NCBI RefSeq assembly: GCF_022376445.1
Contig: NW_025955053.1
Span: 1 to 64,000 of the forward strand
Direction: 5' to 3'
DNA length: 64,000 bases
Source of the DNA: Fomitopsis serialis
Taxonomy: Eukaryota; Basidiomycota; Agaricomycetes; Polyporales; Fomitopsidaceae
The notes beneath the pieces were generated by a model. That model had not been told where the DNA came from and ran no database searches. It was given only the letters and a program-made list of their open reading frames with translations. How positions within the stretch are numbered: position 1 is the first letter of the stretch; every line of letters starts with the position of its first letter. Positions 36,245 through 47,112 of this stretch are shown piece after piece. A program made the position numbers and the translations under genes.

Positions 36245-36315
36245 CCTCACCCAGGACATTCGTACCTATTACATGTCTGATATTGAGCTTCACATGAAAT
36301 GGCCTTGCTAGCATG
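36245..36315 (+). repeat. Boundary box, copy A
   Basis: About 60-70 bp containing GACATTCGTACCTATTA, TCTGATATTGAGCTTC and ATGAAA, with similar copies at 39180-39245 and 41360-41425 (both reverse). It marks the inner end of the left duplication arm. Confidence 0.65.
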
Positions 36316-36651
36316 GCCTCAGTCAATGCGAGGCTCCGCAAGCATCTTGCCTTCCCGGTCATAAATCGAGGTATATGCATGATGGTACGGACGGCAAGTT
36401 CAGACGTGGTAAATGAGCGACAGCGAGTTTGATTGAGATGGTCATGAAGAAGGGTATACCGTACCGTAAAAGTCAAAGTTCACAGCATCTGACAGGGAGG
36501 GAAGAACCCGAATTAAGGATTAGGAAATAGCGAGGTGCAAAAAAGTCGTGTCCCGTCCAAAAAAGAAAACCAAAACTCCTAAGCTCCTACAACGTTCCCG
36601 CGGTGCATGATCTGGTCGTGAAGTGAACGTACATATCGAAAGCTGCTAGGC
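36311..36651. other. Spacer between duplication arm and RAX1
   Basis: Unduplicated DNA next to the RAX1 stop. Nothing recognised except a short A-rich run near 36550-36570. Confidence 0.4.
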
Positions 36652-37976
36652 CTACAGGCGGTGGCCCGGCACGGCCCAGAATATCATGGTCAGGGCCACC
36701 GTGCAGGCCGCGACGAGCGTGGAGACCCACAGCGCCCGTCCTACCAGCAGCTTCTTCACATATGGCTCGCGGATGCGCAACGTGCGGAACGGGGTGGACT
36801 CGGATTGGCCCAAGAACACGAGGATCGGGTCCAACTCGTACTGGTGTGAAACGAGGAAGAGAATGGCGACGGCATATGGGAGGAAAAGCTGGCGATCTCT
36901 GTCAGCGCCAAGAAAACAAAGGACTAGCACGCAAGGGCGGCACTCACGAAGAAACGCTTCGACTTGGGCGTCACGTCCAGGAATATGAGGGAAAACCCGA
37001 CGGCGAGGCCGACCCAGAGGACGATGAGCCCGACGATGAGCCGGACAAGTGCGGACACGGGCGTGAGGTTGCCGAACGCCTTCGCGCGCAGGAACCGCGG
37101 GAACGCGTCCTGCTCCATCGCACGGAAACAATACTCCTTCTGCGCGTGGAACATGTCGGGGATCTGCGCCATTAAGCTCATTTCGTTCGCGGACTTTGGC
37201 TCATGGTTGCTGTTGAGCGGGAAAGAGTGCACCCGCAGCGCGGGCGGCAGGTAGATCTCGTGGTTCTCCGTCGAGCCCACCGTCCCGCGGGCGAGAGGTA
37301 GCGGAAGTAGATGCGCTCTGCGGACGCGATGAGGTCCTGACGGTTGATCGCGGCGGAACGTGGGATGATGGTCGGCGCACGCGAGGCACGGCGCATGTTG
37401 AACAGCGTCGGTGTCCGCCCGGAGAGCGAGAACGGTGTCGTCGAGCGTGGGGGCTCGGACGCGACGGCGGTGTGCGTACCAGGTGAGGTCGACACGATGC
37501 GCGGGCTCGGGCTCCGTCCTGCCTTCTCGTTGTCCACCGTTGCTAGGTTGTGCCTATCCTGGTCCGACATGAGGTCTGCCGTGCTCGCTGTACTCCGCTT
37601 GGTGCCCATGTGCGGGTTCATGCCCACGACGGTGCCATAGATCGAGCCGCGTCTGCGAGCATAGTCCCAGTACTCGGGCCAGTCCTCCCTGACGGTTCGC
37701 CCCGACTTTCGAACGTCCTTGAAGTACGCGCGACACAGGTTCTCGTGCTGCTGCACGTCTAGCCAAAAGTCGAGGACGTCTTCTGCGCCCTCGCGTTGCA
37801 GGAATAGACTGCATGGGCGGGATATGAAGGCGGCGAAGGTGATCGGGGGGAAGCACTCACTAAAACATGAACAGATCCACAGGCGGTCGCGTCCGCCGCG
37901 ACAGCACCTCCGTGAAGGAGGGCAGCCTGTTCCTCCGGCTCTCAAGTCCTTCATCCCGACGTTGTTCGTCGTCCAT
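36652..37976 (-). CDS. RAX1: RAX1-type RGS domain membrane protein, frameshifted
   Basis: Bud-site/polarity protein with an RGS domain and C-terminal TM helices; yeast Rax1 acts with Rax2 at the cell cortex. Exons (complement): 37861-37976, 36948-37808, 36652-36888. N-terminus: MDDEQRRDEG ... RLPSFTEVLSRRTRPPVDLF, then the RGS start FYLFLQREGAEDVLDFWLDV and QQHENLCRAYFKDVRKSG. A long Ser/Thr-rich insert splits the domain, and its second half begins IASAERIYFRYLSP. Further on: EIYLPPALRVHSFPL, DMFHAQKEYCFRAMEQDAFP, RFLRAKAFGNLTP, and TM helices VRLIVGLIVLWVGLAVGFSL, LPYAVAILFLVSHQ and ALWVSTLVAACTVALTMIFW. The exon sum is 1214 nt, one short of a multiple of three: near 37285-37300 the frame changes between YLSPAG and STENHEIYLPP, as if one G of a GGG run were missing. 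With it, 404 aa. Confidence 0.85.
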
Positions 37977-39184
37977 CGATGTCCCGTCAAAAGCCTCGCG
38001 GTCGCCTAGTGCGTCCGGTTTCCAACCAAATGCTCAGTCAAGATGGTGATTTCAGGGAAGTCGACAGGCCTGTCTGCACGTAGTTGTCAAGACGCAAGAT
38101 TGGCAGAATCCAGGGGCTTGTGCAGCATAGGCCGGAGCAGAGACGCGTGGGGGCTGCGTGCAACCTCGAGTTCGCCGTGCTCGGCGACGTGCGACCGTTG
38201 TGACATGCTGTGACGGTCGTGTTTGGTCTGATGCAGCGTGACATGCTTGTAACAGGCAACTGTGACAGTGCTATTTGTAATGCAGCGTGATATGCCCATA
38301 ATAGGTAACTCGGTAATGTCGATGCTGGGCAACGACCTCAACTTCATCTCCTTCCGCGATGTCCTTTGCCAAAGTTTTGTCTCCTGCTCTGCGGGAAGTC
38401 CGCATTCTCTGCTGCCAGACTGGTGCAGCGTCTGCAGGAACAAGGTCACTCCCGGATATCTTCTGATTTACCTCTGCAACTCATCTCGTGGCAATAGGCA
38501 GTTCATTGCGTCAACATACCCGGTCCTCAAGCAACACAACCCTGACTTGCCCATCATGATTCGGGAAGCGAAGGGGACACCCGCGCGAGTGTTTGCACGA
38601 TTTGGTGCGTTGGTCGTATCTGCGGGTTCTACGCCACCAGCTGAACGTTGCGAGTCGTCAGAGCGCGGTGTAGAGAGACACGTCGAGGTAGACAACCTCT
38701 CGGAGAAGGATATCGCATCCAAAGTGTCACAGCTCTTGAGCCTGTCATGAAAGAGCAAAACTGCCATACGCGTTGTCGTGCTTTCTGTATAACAGTCTCG
38801 GACGCGTTGCGTGGTGACCACGCCGAATGTGATCATCTGCCAGGACATTTCCCCAAGCTTGGACGCAGATGTGCACACATTTGTCCAGACTGGCCGCGTT
38901 CTATGTCCCCGATACCAGTCATGTAGTCAAGATACCCGTTTGCGAAGGTGAGTCCATGCAGTGATTACTCGGGCTAGGGACATCAGTTGCATCCTCAACT
39001 AGCAAGTACCTATTCGTTCCAAGGGATGTCTTGGCCAGAATGAGTGTGAAGTGTCCACCTTCTTCAACGAAAATGTTATGTCGCTGCGAAACTGACAGCT
39101 ATGAAATATGGATGCGTGATGTGAGTGATCAATGCCCTCCTGCTTGTTCATGGGTGGCGGACAATCAAACAGGCCATACTCACA
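37977..39184. other. Unduplicated spacer right of RAX1
   Basis: 1.2 kb between the RAX1 start and the right duplication arm. No exon. Around 38200-38310 a loose repeat of GCAGCGTGAYATGC plus a GTAACAGGCAACTGTGACA-like segment occurs. Confidence 0.4.
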
Positions 39185-39245
39185 AGGTCCGACTTCGTTT
39201 CATGAGAAGATCGAATTCAGACACATGTTAGTACGAATATTCTGG
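39180..39245 (-). repeat. Boundary box, copy B
   Basis: Reverse copy of the box at 36245-36315 (reverse complement reads ATATTCGTACTAACATG, TCTGAATTCGATCTTC, TCATGAAACG). It marks the inner end of the right arm. Confidence 0.6.
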
Positions 39246-41360
39246 GCGAGGTGCAAAGAAGTGACGAAGGGCGCCGACTCTAGGGCGCATCTGGTCAACG
39301 AAACCAGAACCAGTTAGAGTAGAAATCTGTAACAGAGCAAACGAAGTTAGGTATACATGAAGTTGCTCTCTAATAGCGTGTCAGTGCTCTCCAGACCGTC
39401 GTGCACGGAAGATTATACGAACTCCTATCATACAGAAAGTGTCACGTAGATTTGCGTCGCGCAGACAGCCGTAGCGTTAATCGGAAGCGGCCGTTGGCGA
39501 GGAGGCGATTTTGGCGGCCCTGTACTGTACCCAGTCCTCCTTGCATGCCTTAACATAAGGCTGAGAGACCAGGCCGTCAGTGTCACGGAACTGAACGGCA
39601 GCGACGAAACGTACCGCTTTCTCCTCGTCAGATAATGCCCGCCATCTCTCTCCTAGGATTCGGCTCTTTTCTATCAAAGCCTTGCCTTCTTGATGAGGTA
39701 GCTTGACGCTAGCTCTATGCTCCACACAAAACCTGGCAGAAGGGAGGAGAGATCAGTGAGCAACTAACAGTAGATGCATTAAGCATCCCATACCGGAGGT
39801 AGGGGTTCCACGGCTGCTGCACCCGATTTGGATTACGCAACACATGGCCCTGACGAGGGCCCTTCGTCTTCATCTTAAGTTGGACCGCGCGTAAAGTCTT
39901 CGCGTCGTGGTTCTCGATGTACTCCTTGATACGCATCTTCCACTCTTCGCGCAATACCTTGTATCGCTCCTTGTACGACTGCGGGGATGGTACTCAGCAA
40001 TGCGGCGGCGATGCCAGTCAGTGACCGACCTGCTTCACAGAGTCGTCCAAGGCTAGCCATTCCCGGGCAGATACTTTGGAATGCTGGGCTTGCTCTTGTG
40101 GAGTCGCGTGCGGAGGCAACAACTTGGCACGCTCCGAACGGAACTGTATGAAGGCGCCGCCAGGCCGCTTAGGTGGCATGTCGGCTCGCGAGATTCGCTT
40201 CGCTAATGTCATGGTCTGGTTAATCACCGAGAGCGGCAGGCAAATGAAGCGACCAACGTCGGGGTGTAGCTTTACGTGGCTTCTTGGTCTCGGTCTTGGA
40301 CGCTTCCGTGGCTCTCTTCGCTTTGGTCTTGGGTTTGGTTTCTGGTTTGGCCTCTGCCTTGGTCTTGGGTTTGCGAGCTCTTGACTTCGTAGGCTTGGGG
40401 GCCTCTCCTGAGGACTCCGGTGCCATCAAAGGGGGAGAGTGTGTCAAGAACGAACGCGTCGGGACCTGCAGACGCGTCGCCGAGATGTATGGCTTGAGTG
40501 CTGCACCGCAAGACACCGGAGCATGCATCGTGCGCAGATTTACGCGCCGCGCCAGCTGAGACAACATATGTACTGCAAGACACGTAAAGAAGAAAGTCGT
40601 TGTAGGTCGTTGTGCGCATGCGCTGGGAAAGCGTGACCACTGACAGCCACTGACGCGACTCGACATGCGCATTGTTTGCACTTGTTGCTCAACAGCCCCA
40701 TCAATACTTCCCGAAATGGCACTTCGCGTCTCATAACACCGCTCGCCTTCGTGGCGCTGAACCCGCCTGCCCAAGGGTAGCTATCTCATCTTGTATACCA
40801 TAACTATCTCGTTCCTGGCTCCTCTCAGTTGTTAGGACACTATCCTCGTTGTACTCTCTGGTAAGCGGACACACAGCCCTCTTGCATCAGACCGTCTCAC
40901 TGATGTGAACTATTGCGACACTCCCCAACACCATGCTTGCCATTGGTCACACAAAGGATCCGCGAAGGTATTCATTTTATGCGCCGAGTCGCACACGTTG
41001 TTGCCGGTGCGCGGGATACATCGAGTTTAGGCTGCCGTTCGTCCGAGGATCTTACGGCTCCGCTGGTCAGTTGCGAGGCGGTAGTCCACCTTCTCACTGG
41101 CAGTGTTCTCACACGTGCATTCAGGCCTAGGCCAGCGGAACCTGGAATCCTGGACGTCGCGGAGCACATGTGGAGGTAGGTCGGACCGTCTCGCGCTGTG
41201 AGGGTGCCAGTAATTCGGAGTGCACTCAGTTGCTCGCCACCTCAGAGTCGTAGAATTACGGGCTTGGCGATACTATTGCGCTCGAAGAGAAATCACTATC
41301 AAAGAGGGGTTGTCTCGTTGATTTTTGACTCCTTCACAATAAGACAATCTAGAGAGGTGC
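39185..41360 (-). repeat. Inverted duplication, right arm
   Basis: About 2.2 kb, reverse complement of 33305-36310 without the MED8 coding region. At the MED8 position (about 40770-40785) the sequence runs straight from the MED8 stop side (GATAGCTACCCTTG read in reverse complement) into GGCAGGCG upstream of MED8, so the gap almost matches the open reading frame. Confidence 0.85.
39477..40567 (-). CDS. Mitochondrial two-HMG-box protein, copy 2
   Basis: Inverted paralog of the gene at 34952-36027 with the same exon pattern. Exons (complement): 40258-40567, 40030-40184, 39794-39978, 39615-39732, 39477-39560; the sum is 852 nt, 283 aa. The last four exons equal those of copy 1 in length, and all reading frames are open. 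Presequence (MLSQLARRVNLRTMHAP...), a slightly longer Lys-rich linker (ETKPKTKAKRATEASKTETK), box 1 (MPPKRPGGAFIQFRSERAKL) and box 2 (FCVEHRASVKLPHQEGKALI, GERWRALSDEEKA). Substitutions relative to copy 1 leave the box residues usually buried intact, which suggests it is still selected. Its own former divergent neighbour MED8 is absent. Confidence 0.86.
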
Positions 41361-41425
41361 CATGCTCGCAACGTCGTTTCATTAGAAGCTCGAATATCAG
41401 ATATATAATAGGTACGAATGTCTCG
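41360..41425 (-). repeat. Boundary box, copy C
   Basis: Third copy of the box at the outer end of the right arm (reverse complement reads GACATTCGTACCTATTATA, TCTGATATTCGAGCTTC, TAATGAAACG). With copy B it brackets the right arm in the same orientation, about 2.2 kb apart. No equivalent copy is visible at the outer end of the left arm near 33300. Confidence 0.6.
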
Positions 41426-41732
41426 GAATGGCTTGAAGGCGATGCATGGCTGACTGTTTCCTCGATATCTCTGTGTTCTTGCTGATCTTTCCACAAGGTC
41501 GAGGCATCTGCATAATCAACGGCTTCCGTTCGCATCGCTTGTCCTCAGGCGATACGGCGCGTCTGCCTCTCAATGGTTCCGAACGAACCTCTGCGCATAT
41601 CCCAGGCCATGGTCTTGAAGTGCGGTGCTCGCTGGCGCCATATTGTTCGTTGGTCACCGAGGCTCTCACATGCTTCAACGTTGCCTAGCCCGCTACAGTA
41701 ACGTGCGCAACATTCTAAATACCACAGGCTTC

Positions 41733-42440
41733 GGCGCGTCTTAGCTTCCCTCCCCGCCCACTGGGCAGAGGAGGTACTGAACTCCAGGATCACGATGAGA
41801 TGCGCGCCCGGACAGTCCACCCAACAATGTCAGGCTGACCGCCCGCCCCGGAGAACTACCCTACCCTACGATAACCTACACTACCGCGGACCTAACAAGA
41901 CCGTGCGTCCCAAGCAAACCGACGCCCCGTCACAACGGTACTTCTCCAGGCGATGGCATTACCTAGGTCGCCTACCAAGCGCAGCCACCGGCATGCGTCG
42001 CGGACCAACCGCGAAAGCTCATCGCCAAATGGTGGGGCTACCTGGCTGGCCTTAGGCGGGGGTCCGACTGCGGACTAGCGGACTGATGCAGTCCGCCGGT
42101 CATGCACTTCCATGGGACGTGGTCCGCGTCAGTACATGCGCGTACGAAGCATGGAGGACGAAGACTCACAGAGATAAGACCCAGCCGCCGCACCCGCGAG
42201 TCGCGGGATGGTGGAGGAGAGGAAGAGAAGGGTTGGGCTGGACAGAGGCAAGCGGGTGCGCCTCTTATACGACGGGCGAGCGAGGCTGACGGGGAAGGAC
42301 ACGCCAGCGGGGGGGCCTCGCCCCAGCGTAAACTCGAATCGTGTCAGCCTCGTTGTCTGGGACGTCGCGGCATGGTCTTCGCGATCGACCATGGCCCGTT
42401 TGCCTTCACCGGCTCTCGATCGCGCCGGAACGAATGGTTG
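41733..42440 (+). repeat. Dispersed GC-rich repeat, copy 2
   Basis: Begins CACAGGCTTCGGCGCGTC followed by TTAGCTTCCCTCCCCGCC, and carries the blocks described for copy 1. TATA-like TTATAC at about 42265 precedes the inverted repeat GCGAGGCTGAC (42280-42290) / GTCAGCCTCG (42343-42352). Then CTTCGCGATCGACCATGG, as in copy 1. No conserved protein frame between copies. Confidence 0.78.
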
Positions 42441-42944
42441 GAGTGGCTTAAACCCTCTTCCCCCGCTGGGTACAGTCGGACTAGTTGCAGGCGGCCTCAA
42501 GGTGCCCTCCCGTTCCAGTAGCTCGTGCGGGACAGTGACCCGGGCCCTGATGAAATGTAGTAATGTTAGTCAACCTTGCGTGCCCACCTCCTCGTCCAGA
42601 CACGCACGATACTTGAATATCGCTGACCTGATCCGGTTCGAAAGGAAGATAGCCGTCGACCCTAGTGCGTCACTGTGTATCTGCCGTTGTGTGAGATCAT
42701 GACTGACGTGTCTACAAGCTGGGTGGACGGTACTTCTCTGGCTATTGGCACGATACGCAAGGCTCAACCAACAGCCGTTATAGGGACCTCTCTAACGATG
42801 TGTAGCGTTCGAGAAATGCGAATACGGTTTGTCCTTCTGGCTCGGAAGCCTGAGGTTGTGTCCATAGTTCAACATCATAGCCCTCGGCACAGAATATCCC
42901 TAGACTACAACGACACACCAAGTGAACTATATTTCTCTACGTCA

Positions 42945-43665
42945 CAGGCTTCGGCGCGTCTTAGCTTCCCTCCCTGCCCGCCTGAGCAAAGGAGGTACTA
43001 GACTCCAGGATCACGGTGAGATGCGCGCCCGGACGGCCCTCACCCGACTACGTCGGGGAGCTGACCGCCCGCCCTGGAGAACTATCCTACAGCTACAGTA
43101 ACTACACTAGGAGCCAACGAGACCGCGCACCCCAGCAATGCTGACGCCCCGTCACGACGGTATTTCTCTAGGCGATAGCATTGTCTGGGCTGCTCGCAGA
43201 ATGCCTACCGTCGGCTGGCGCCACCTCGCGGCTGGTTCGCGAAATGAGCGACAGTAGACGATGAGGCACCCTGGATGGTCTCGGGCTGGGCGACGAGTCA
43301 AGCCTGCGATACTAGCGTACTACTCGACGCCCCGTCACAACGGTATTTCTCTAGGCGATGCGCACCGCTGACCGTGCACTGAGGCGGGCATGGGAGGCGT
43401 CAGTACATACACGGATTGTAAGGGTGAAGACTTACGAAGTCAAGACCACGTCGCCGGACCCTGTAGGTCGGGGGGATGATGAGGGGAGGAGAGAGAGAAG
43501 CGATGGCGAGTGAGGGCAGCGATGCGTGCTATTTATATGGTGGGCGAGCGAGGCTGACGGCGGGCGGGCCGCCAGCCCCAACTCGAACCATGTCAACCTC
43601 GCCATCGCGGCACGTTCGTCACGATCGAGCGTGGTGGCTGCTCTCGATCGCGCTGGCCAAATAGT
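42945..43665 (+). repeat. Dispersed GC-rich repeat, copy 3
   Basis: Starts with the same CACAGGCTTCGGCGCGTC as copy 2. An internal segment (GACGCCCCGTCACRACGG plus TATTTCTCTAGGCGAT) is present twice, near 43147-43180 and 43328-43362. TTATAT at about 43533 precedes GCGAGGCTGAC (43548-43558) and GTCAACCTCG (43592-43601), a pairing with one changed base. Confidence 0.78.
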
Positions 43666-43976
43666 CCAGAGACATACAGCACCTGTGCAGCCTTCACGCT
43701 GTGGTGGTGTGCGACCGTGTTTGCACGGATGGGTACGAGACAAGTGCAACCGACCTGTAGTGGAATCAGTACAACATGAACATAATGGAAAGCTCGCATG
43801 CTTGGTGAGCTGAAAGAATGTCCGGCCTTGACTTGACCTGCGACGATAGTCACTGTGAGCAGTTACAGCTGCGCGAATACTCGAATAATGATATTGCACC
43901 CTCCACCCTTACGTATGTAAAGTACATCAGCGAGAAACACATAACTGAACTGATGATAGAACACTGTCTGGACGTA

Positions 43977-46900
43977 CTATGCCCACGGATTCTCGTCATC
44001 GAGAAGCTCTGGACTGTAGAGCATCGGTCTCGCGTGCGGGGGTGGTGTTTCCGCCTTCGCGACGGTAACCTCCTCGACAGCCCGCTCCTCCGCATTCATC
44101 ACACTGTCCGCGTCCTCGCCGACCTCAAAGATGGTTTGCTGTTCGTCCGGCGACGGCGTCGCAGCGTTCGCTACTTCGACCTCGCCCTCCTCCCGTCCCC
44201 GTCTGTCGCCCACGACGTACCCTCTCCGGTATACTTTGTGCAACGCCTTTCCGCGCACGGCAGGTTCTCCCTTCCGTCGCTCGTGGGTCTGCTCTTCCTC
44301 GGCCGCGTGCGGGTCTTCCACGATGAGGTCCACCGCGTCCGGCGGCAACACAGGTCGCTCAGTCTCTTTGCGAGGTGACGGCGGAGGGTGCTTCACTGCA
44401 GGACTGCTCCCTGATGATCCCGACGAGGTTGGCTTCATGGCTGCAGGCCGTGCAGTGGCCGAGGACGTCCGGACGCGAGGAGACTGCGAAGCTACGCGGT
44501 CTTGGCTGTTCGTCCACCGTAGCCTGACCTCGCCCATGTTCGCCTCTGGCACCCGATCCTGCTCCTTGTCGATGACCACTTCCCGCCCTGCCCTCGTCTT
44601 GCCCTTGCCCCTCGATCCGTCCGAAGTATCCGAGGTCACCCGCTCGCGCACAACACCCCTTTGGAAGTTCCCCATCGCGCCATAGCTCTGGCGCGCTTGC
44701 CCGAGGATGCGCCCAGGCCCGAGCATAGGCGAGAAGTACGCGCCACGCTCGTCGCGCAGGATCCGCTCCTCCTCGTCCCACATCGTCTTGCGCGCCGCCT
44801 CCGAGCTCACGTCCACGCATGGATAGAGGTAGTCCCCAAACACGTACTTCTTGCTGTGGCTGTAGAGCGCCTCGTCCGCGTCGTCGATGTCGCCGAACTG
44901 CAGCCCGAACCCCTCGTCCTGGAGCGGCTCAGAGTCGAAGAGGCCGAGCTCTGCCTGCCCGGTGGGCGAGCGCAGGTCGGGCGCGGTGTGCACGACATCC
45001 TGGGCCTGATCAGCGAGTAGAGGGGCATAGACGTCCTCCGTCTCATCCTCTCCAGCGACGCGCTGCACTGCACGATTCACTGTCCGCTCGACACTGCCTG
45101 CGGGACGGGTACCTTGCGCCCGCTGGGGCAGCCAGTACTTCTTCTTTCCGCCTTGGCTATACCGCAGGCCCGCTCTGATCCGCCTATCACGACCCGCGCC
45201 CTGATGTATAAACCCTTCACTGGGTTCGAACTCGCGGTAGTCCATGCCCTCCCCGCGAAGAGTCACTTTACAGTCCTCCACGACGTCCTTGAGCCCAAAT
45301 GCGTCACGCGCAGCGTAGAACACGGGCATGCGCGCGACGAACGACGAGCGCGGGTCCACGAAATCCCGCGTCGAAAACGCGTACATGTGCGCAATCGCGA
45401 AGAGCGGCATCTCGAGGCAGATGAGCGTGTCCGTGAGCCCGAGCGAGATGTGCTCGTTGTCTGTATACGGCCCGAGCTTCGTGATCGCCCCGGCGGCCAC
45501 GAGGATAGAGATGAGGAGGGATTGCCAGAAGGAGAAGAACAGAATGCCCTTCACACAGAGGAACTTCGGCATCGGCCTGGGGCGTAGTCAGCACAGGATA
45601 CGACGATACGTGGGCGCGGGACGGACCTGAATGGTTTGAGATCTTCGCTGACGCACATCCAGAATATTGCGAGACAATACAAAGCTAGGCATATGCTGCA
45701 ATTGTACACAACGCTCACGTAGAGATACCCGGAGTTAGCGCGGAGGTTGCCCTCGTTGAACTTGCCCACGAGCTTGAGAATGATCGTGGCGACCGCTAGT
45801 ATCGGTTTGACTTGTACGTACTCTGTAGGCTCAGGTTCAGAGGAGGGGTCCAATCATGGGTAGGCAGCACTCACGAATTACGCCGCGTTTCAGGAACAGA
45901 AACGTGTGGGGATCACTGACATCCACTTCTCGCCAGAAGATATTCCCAGGAAAGACTGGGTACTTGGGCGAGCGGCCGTGCAGCAGCATGAGCAGAGATC
46001 GCTCTCCACCGAGATAGGCAATGAGGAGATCGAAAAAGCAATAAATTACGAATGCCTGTCACCAATATCAGGTCAGTATTGAACAACGTGCGGCATTCTC
46101 ATACGACCAAAGTAGGACTTCTCGAGGTTATCTGATAACCATGCTCATGGCAGTTGATATCGCAACGACAATGAGCAGTTTGTCAACGAAGAGGTATGCA
46201 AGCTCTGCAATCTGGACCTCCCCTTTCACAACCTTCACAAAGAATGTTCCATACTAAGAGTAACACTCGCGCCTGTGACCCGACTAGCGAGGCTGAGTGG
46301 ACAAGGGATACTGAAGAAGCATCACCTCTCCACGGTCCATACTCTACGCACGTCAAGTCCGAGCATGAAGAACTGTTGGGTTTGGGATAGGCTTAGCATG
46401 GGCAGACTATGCTGGGAGTCTCATGGTATCGATACAAGCCAGGGGAGCCTGAGTGGTGAAGCATCTTCACTACTATGTCAACGAAGCTGTAGGCTCCCTG
46501 TCTGCGCCCCGAGCTCGGTGAAACCTCTGCACCGCCGCTTTCCAATCACAGCGAAGGGGACGGCGCGCGAAGAGCAGACACACAAGCCTTTACATCCTAC
46601 TGTCCAGACATCTCGGGAACCAGCATCCACTGGGGATCTGTGGACAGTAGTGAGGTAACGGTATGTGACAGATTGCCTCCTCAAGTTGTAGCGGCGGCGC
46701 CCTTCCCCTCATCACAGTATTGCGACAGTTTCCCCCAAGAGTACGTCCACTGCTAATGGATTGAACGATTGCTTACCTCATAGATATCCCGGACTACGTC
46801 GATGAAGAAAGCGGCTTGAAGCGAGAACAAGGAGATAAACGACGCAATGGCGTATATTGGGACCATGAGCATGATCCGGACGACCTGTCTGCAGACCTCT

Positions 46901-47112
46901 GAGTACATTTTCACACTGCTTCTTTGGAGTAGATGTATGTACCTTTGCAGAATCGGTTTGCGATAATTCTTCAGATGCAGACATATTGACGTCGCAGATA
47001 CTGCCGTTGCAGCCACAGTTGCCAGACCGGAAAGCAATAGGACAGGGAAAGGAAGAGAGGAGCCTGAGCCCGACCCAAGATCAGGAGGCTTCCCAAGTTT
47101 TGTCGCGTCCAT
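43977..47112 (-). CDS. Organic solute transporter-alpha/TMEM184 family (DUF300)
   Basis: Seven-TM protein of the OST-alpha/TMEM184 family; in fungi usually vacuolar or endomembrane, role poorly known. Exons (complement): 46943-47112, 46777-46888, 45875-46055, 45627-45822, 43977-45576; the sum is 2259 nt, 752 aa. Signatures: HLKNYRKPILQR-QVVRIMLMVPIY, ASFISLFSLQAAFFIDVVRD, AFVIYCFFDLLIAYLGGERS, KYPVFPGNIFWREVDVSD, VKPILAVATIILKLVGKF, SICLALYCLAIFWM, then LKPFRPMPKFLCVKGILFFS and FWQSLLIS. About 350 residues of charged, disordered tail follow, ending DDENPWA. The frame is open upstream to an ATG at 47166. Intron 46056-46776 is 721 bp, whereas the other three are about 50 bp; phases match and family alignment runs directly from VVRDIYE to AFVIYCFF, so it is a true long intron. 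Confidence 0.9.

Larger units (their letters stand above)
33305..36310 (+). repeat. Inverted duplication, left arm
   Basis: About 3.0 kb that matches the reverse complement of 39185-41360: the HMG-box gene, its introns, its 5' and 3' flanks, and about 0.6 kb beyond MED8. The only large difference is the MED8 coding region (33944-34750), present here and missing from the right arm. The arms are clearly diverged by many substitutions and small indels, so the event is old. Limits are approximate. Confidence 0.85.

Noticed and set aside
42102..42702. Open frames of 120-165 residues inside repeat copy 2
   Set aside because: Not conserved in copies 1 and 3, which have indels in the same segment.
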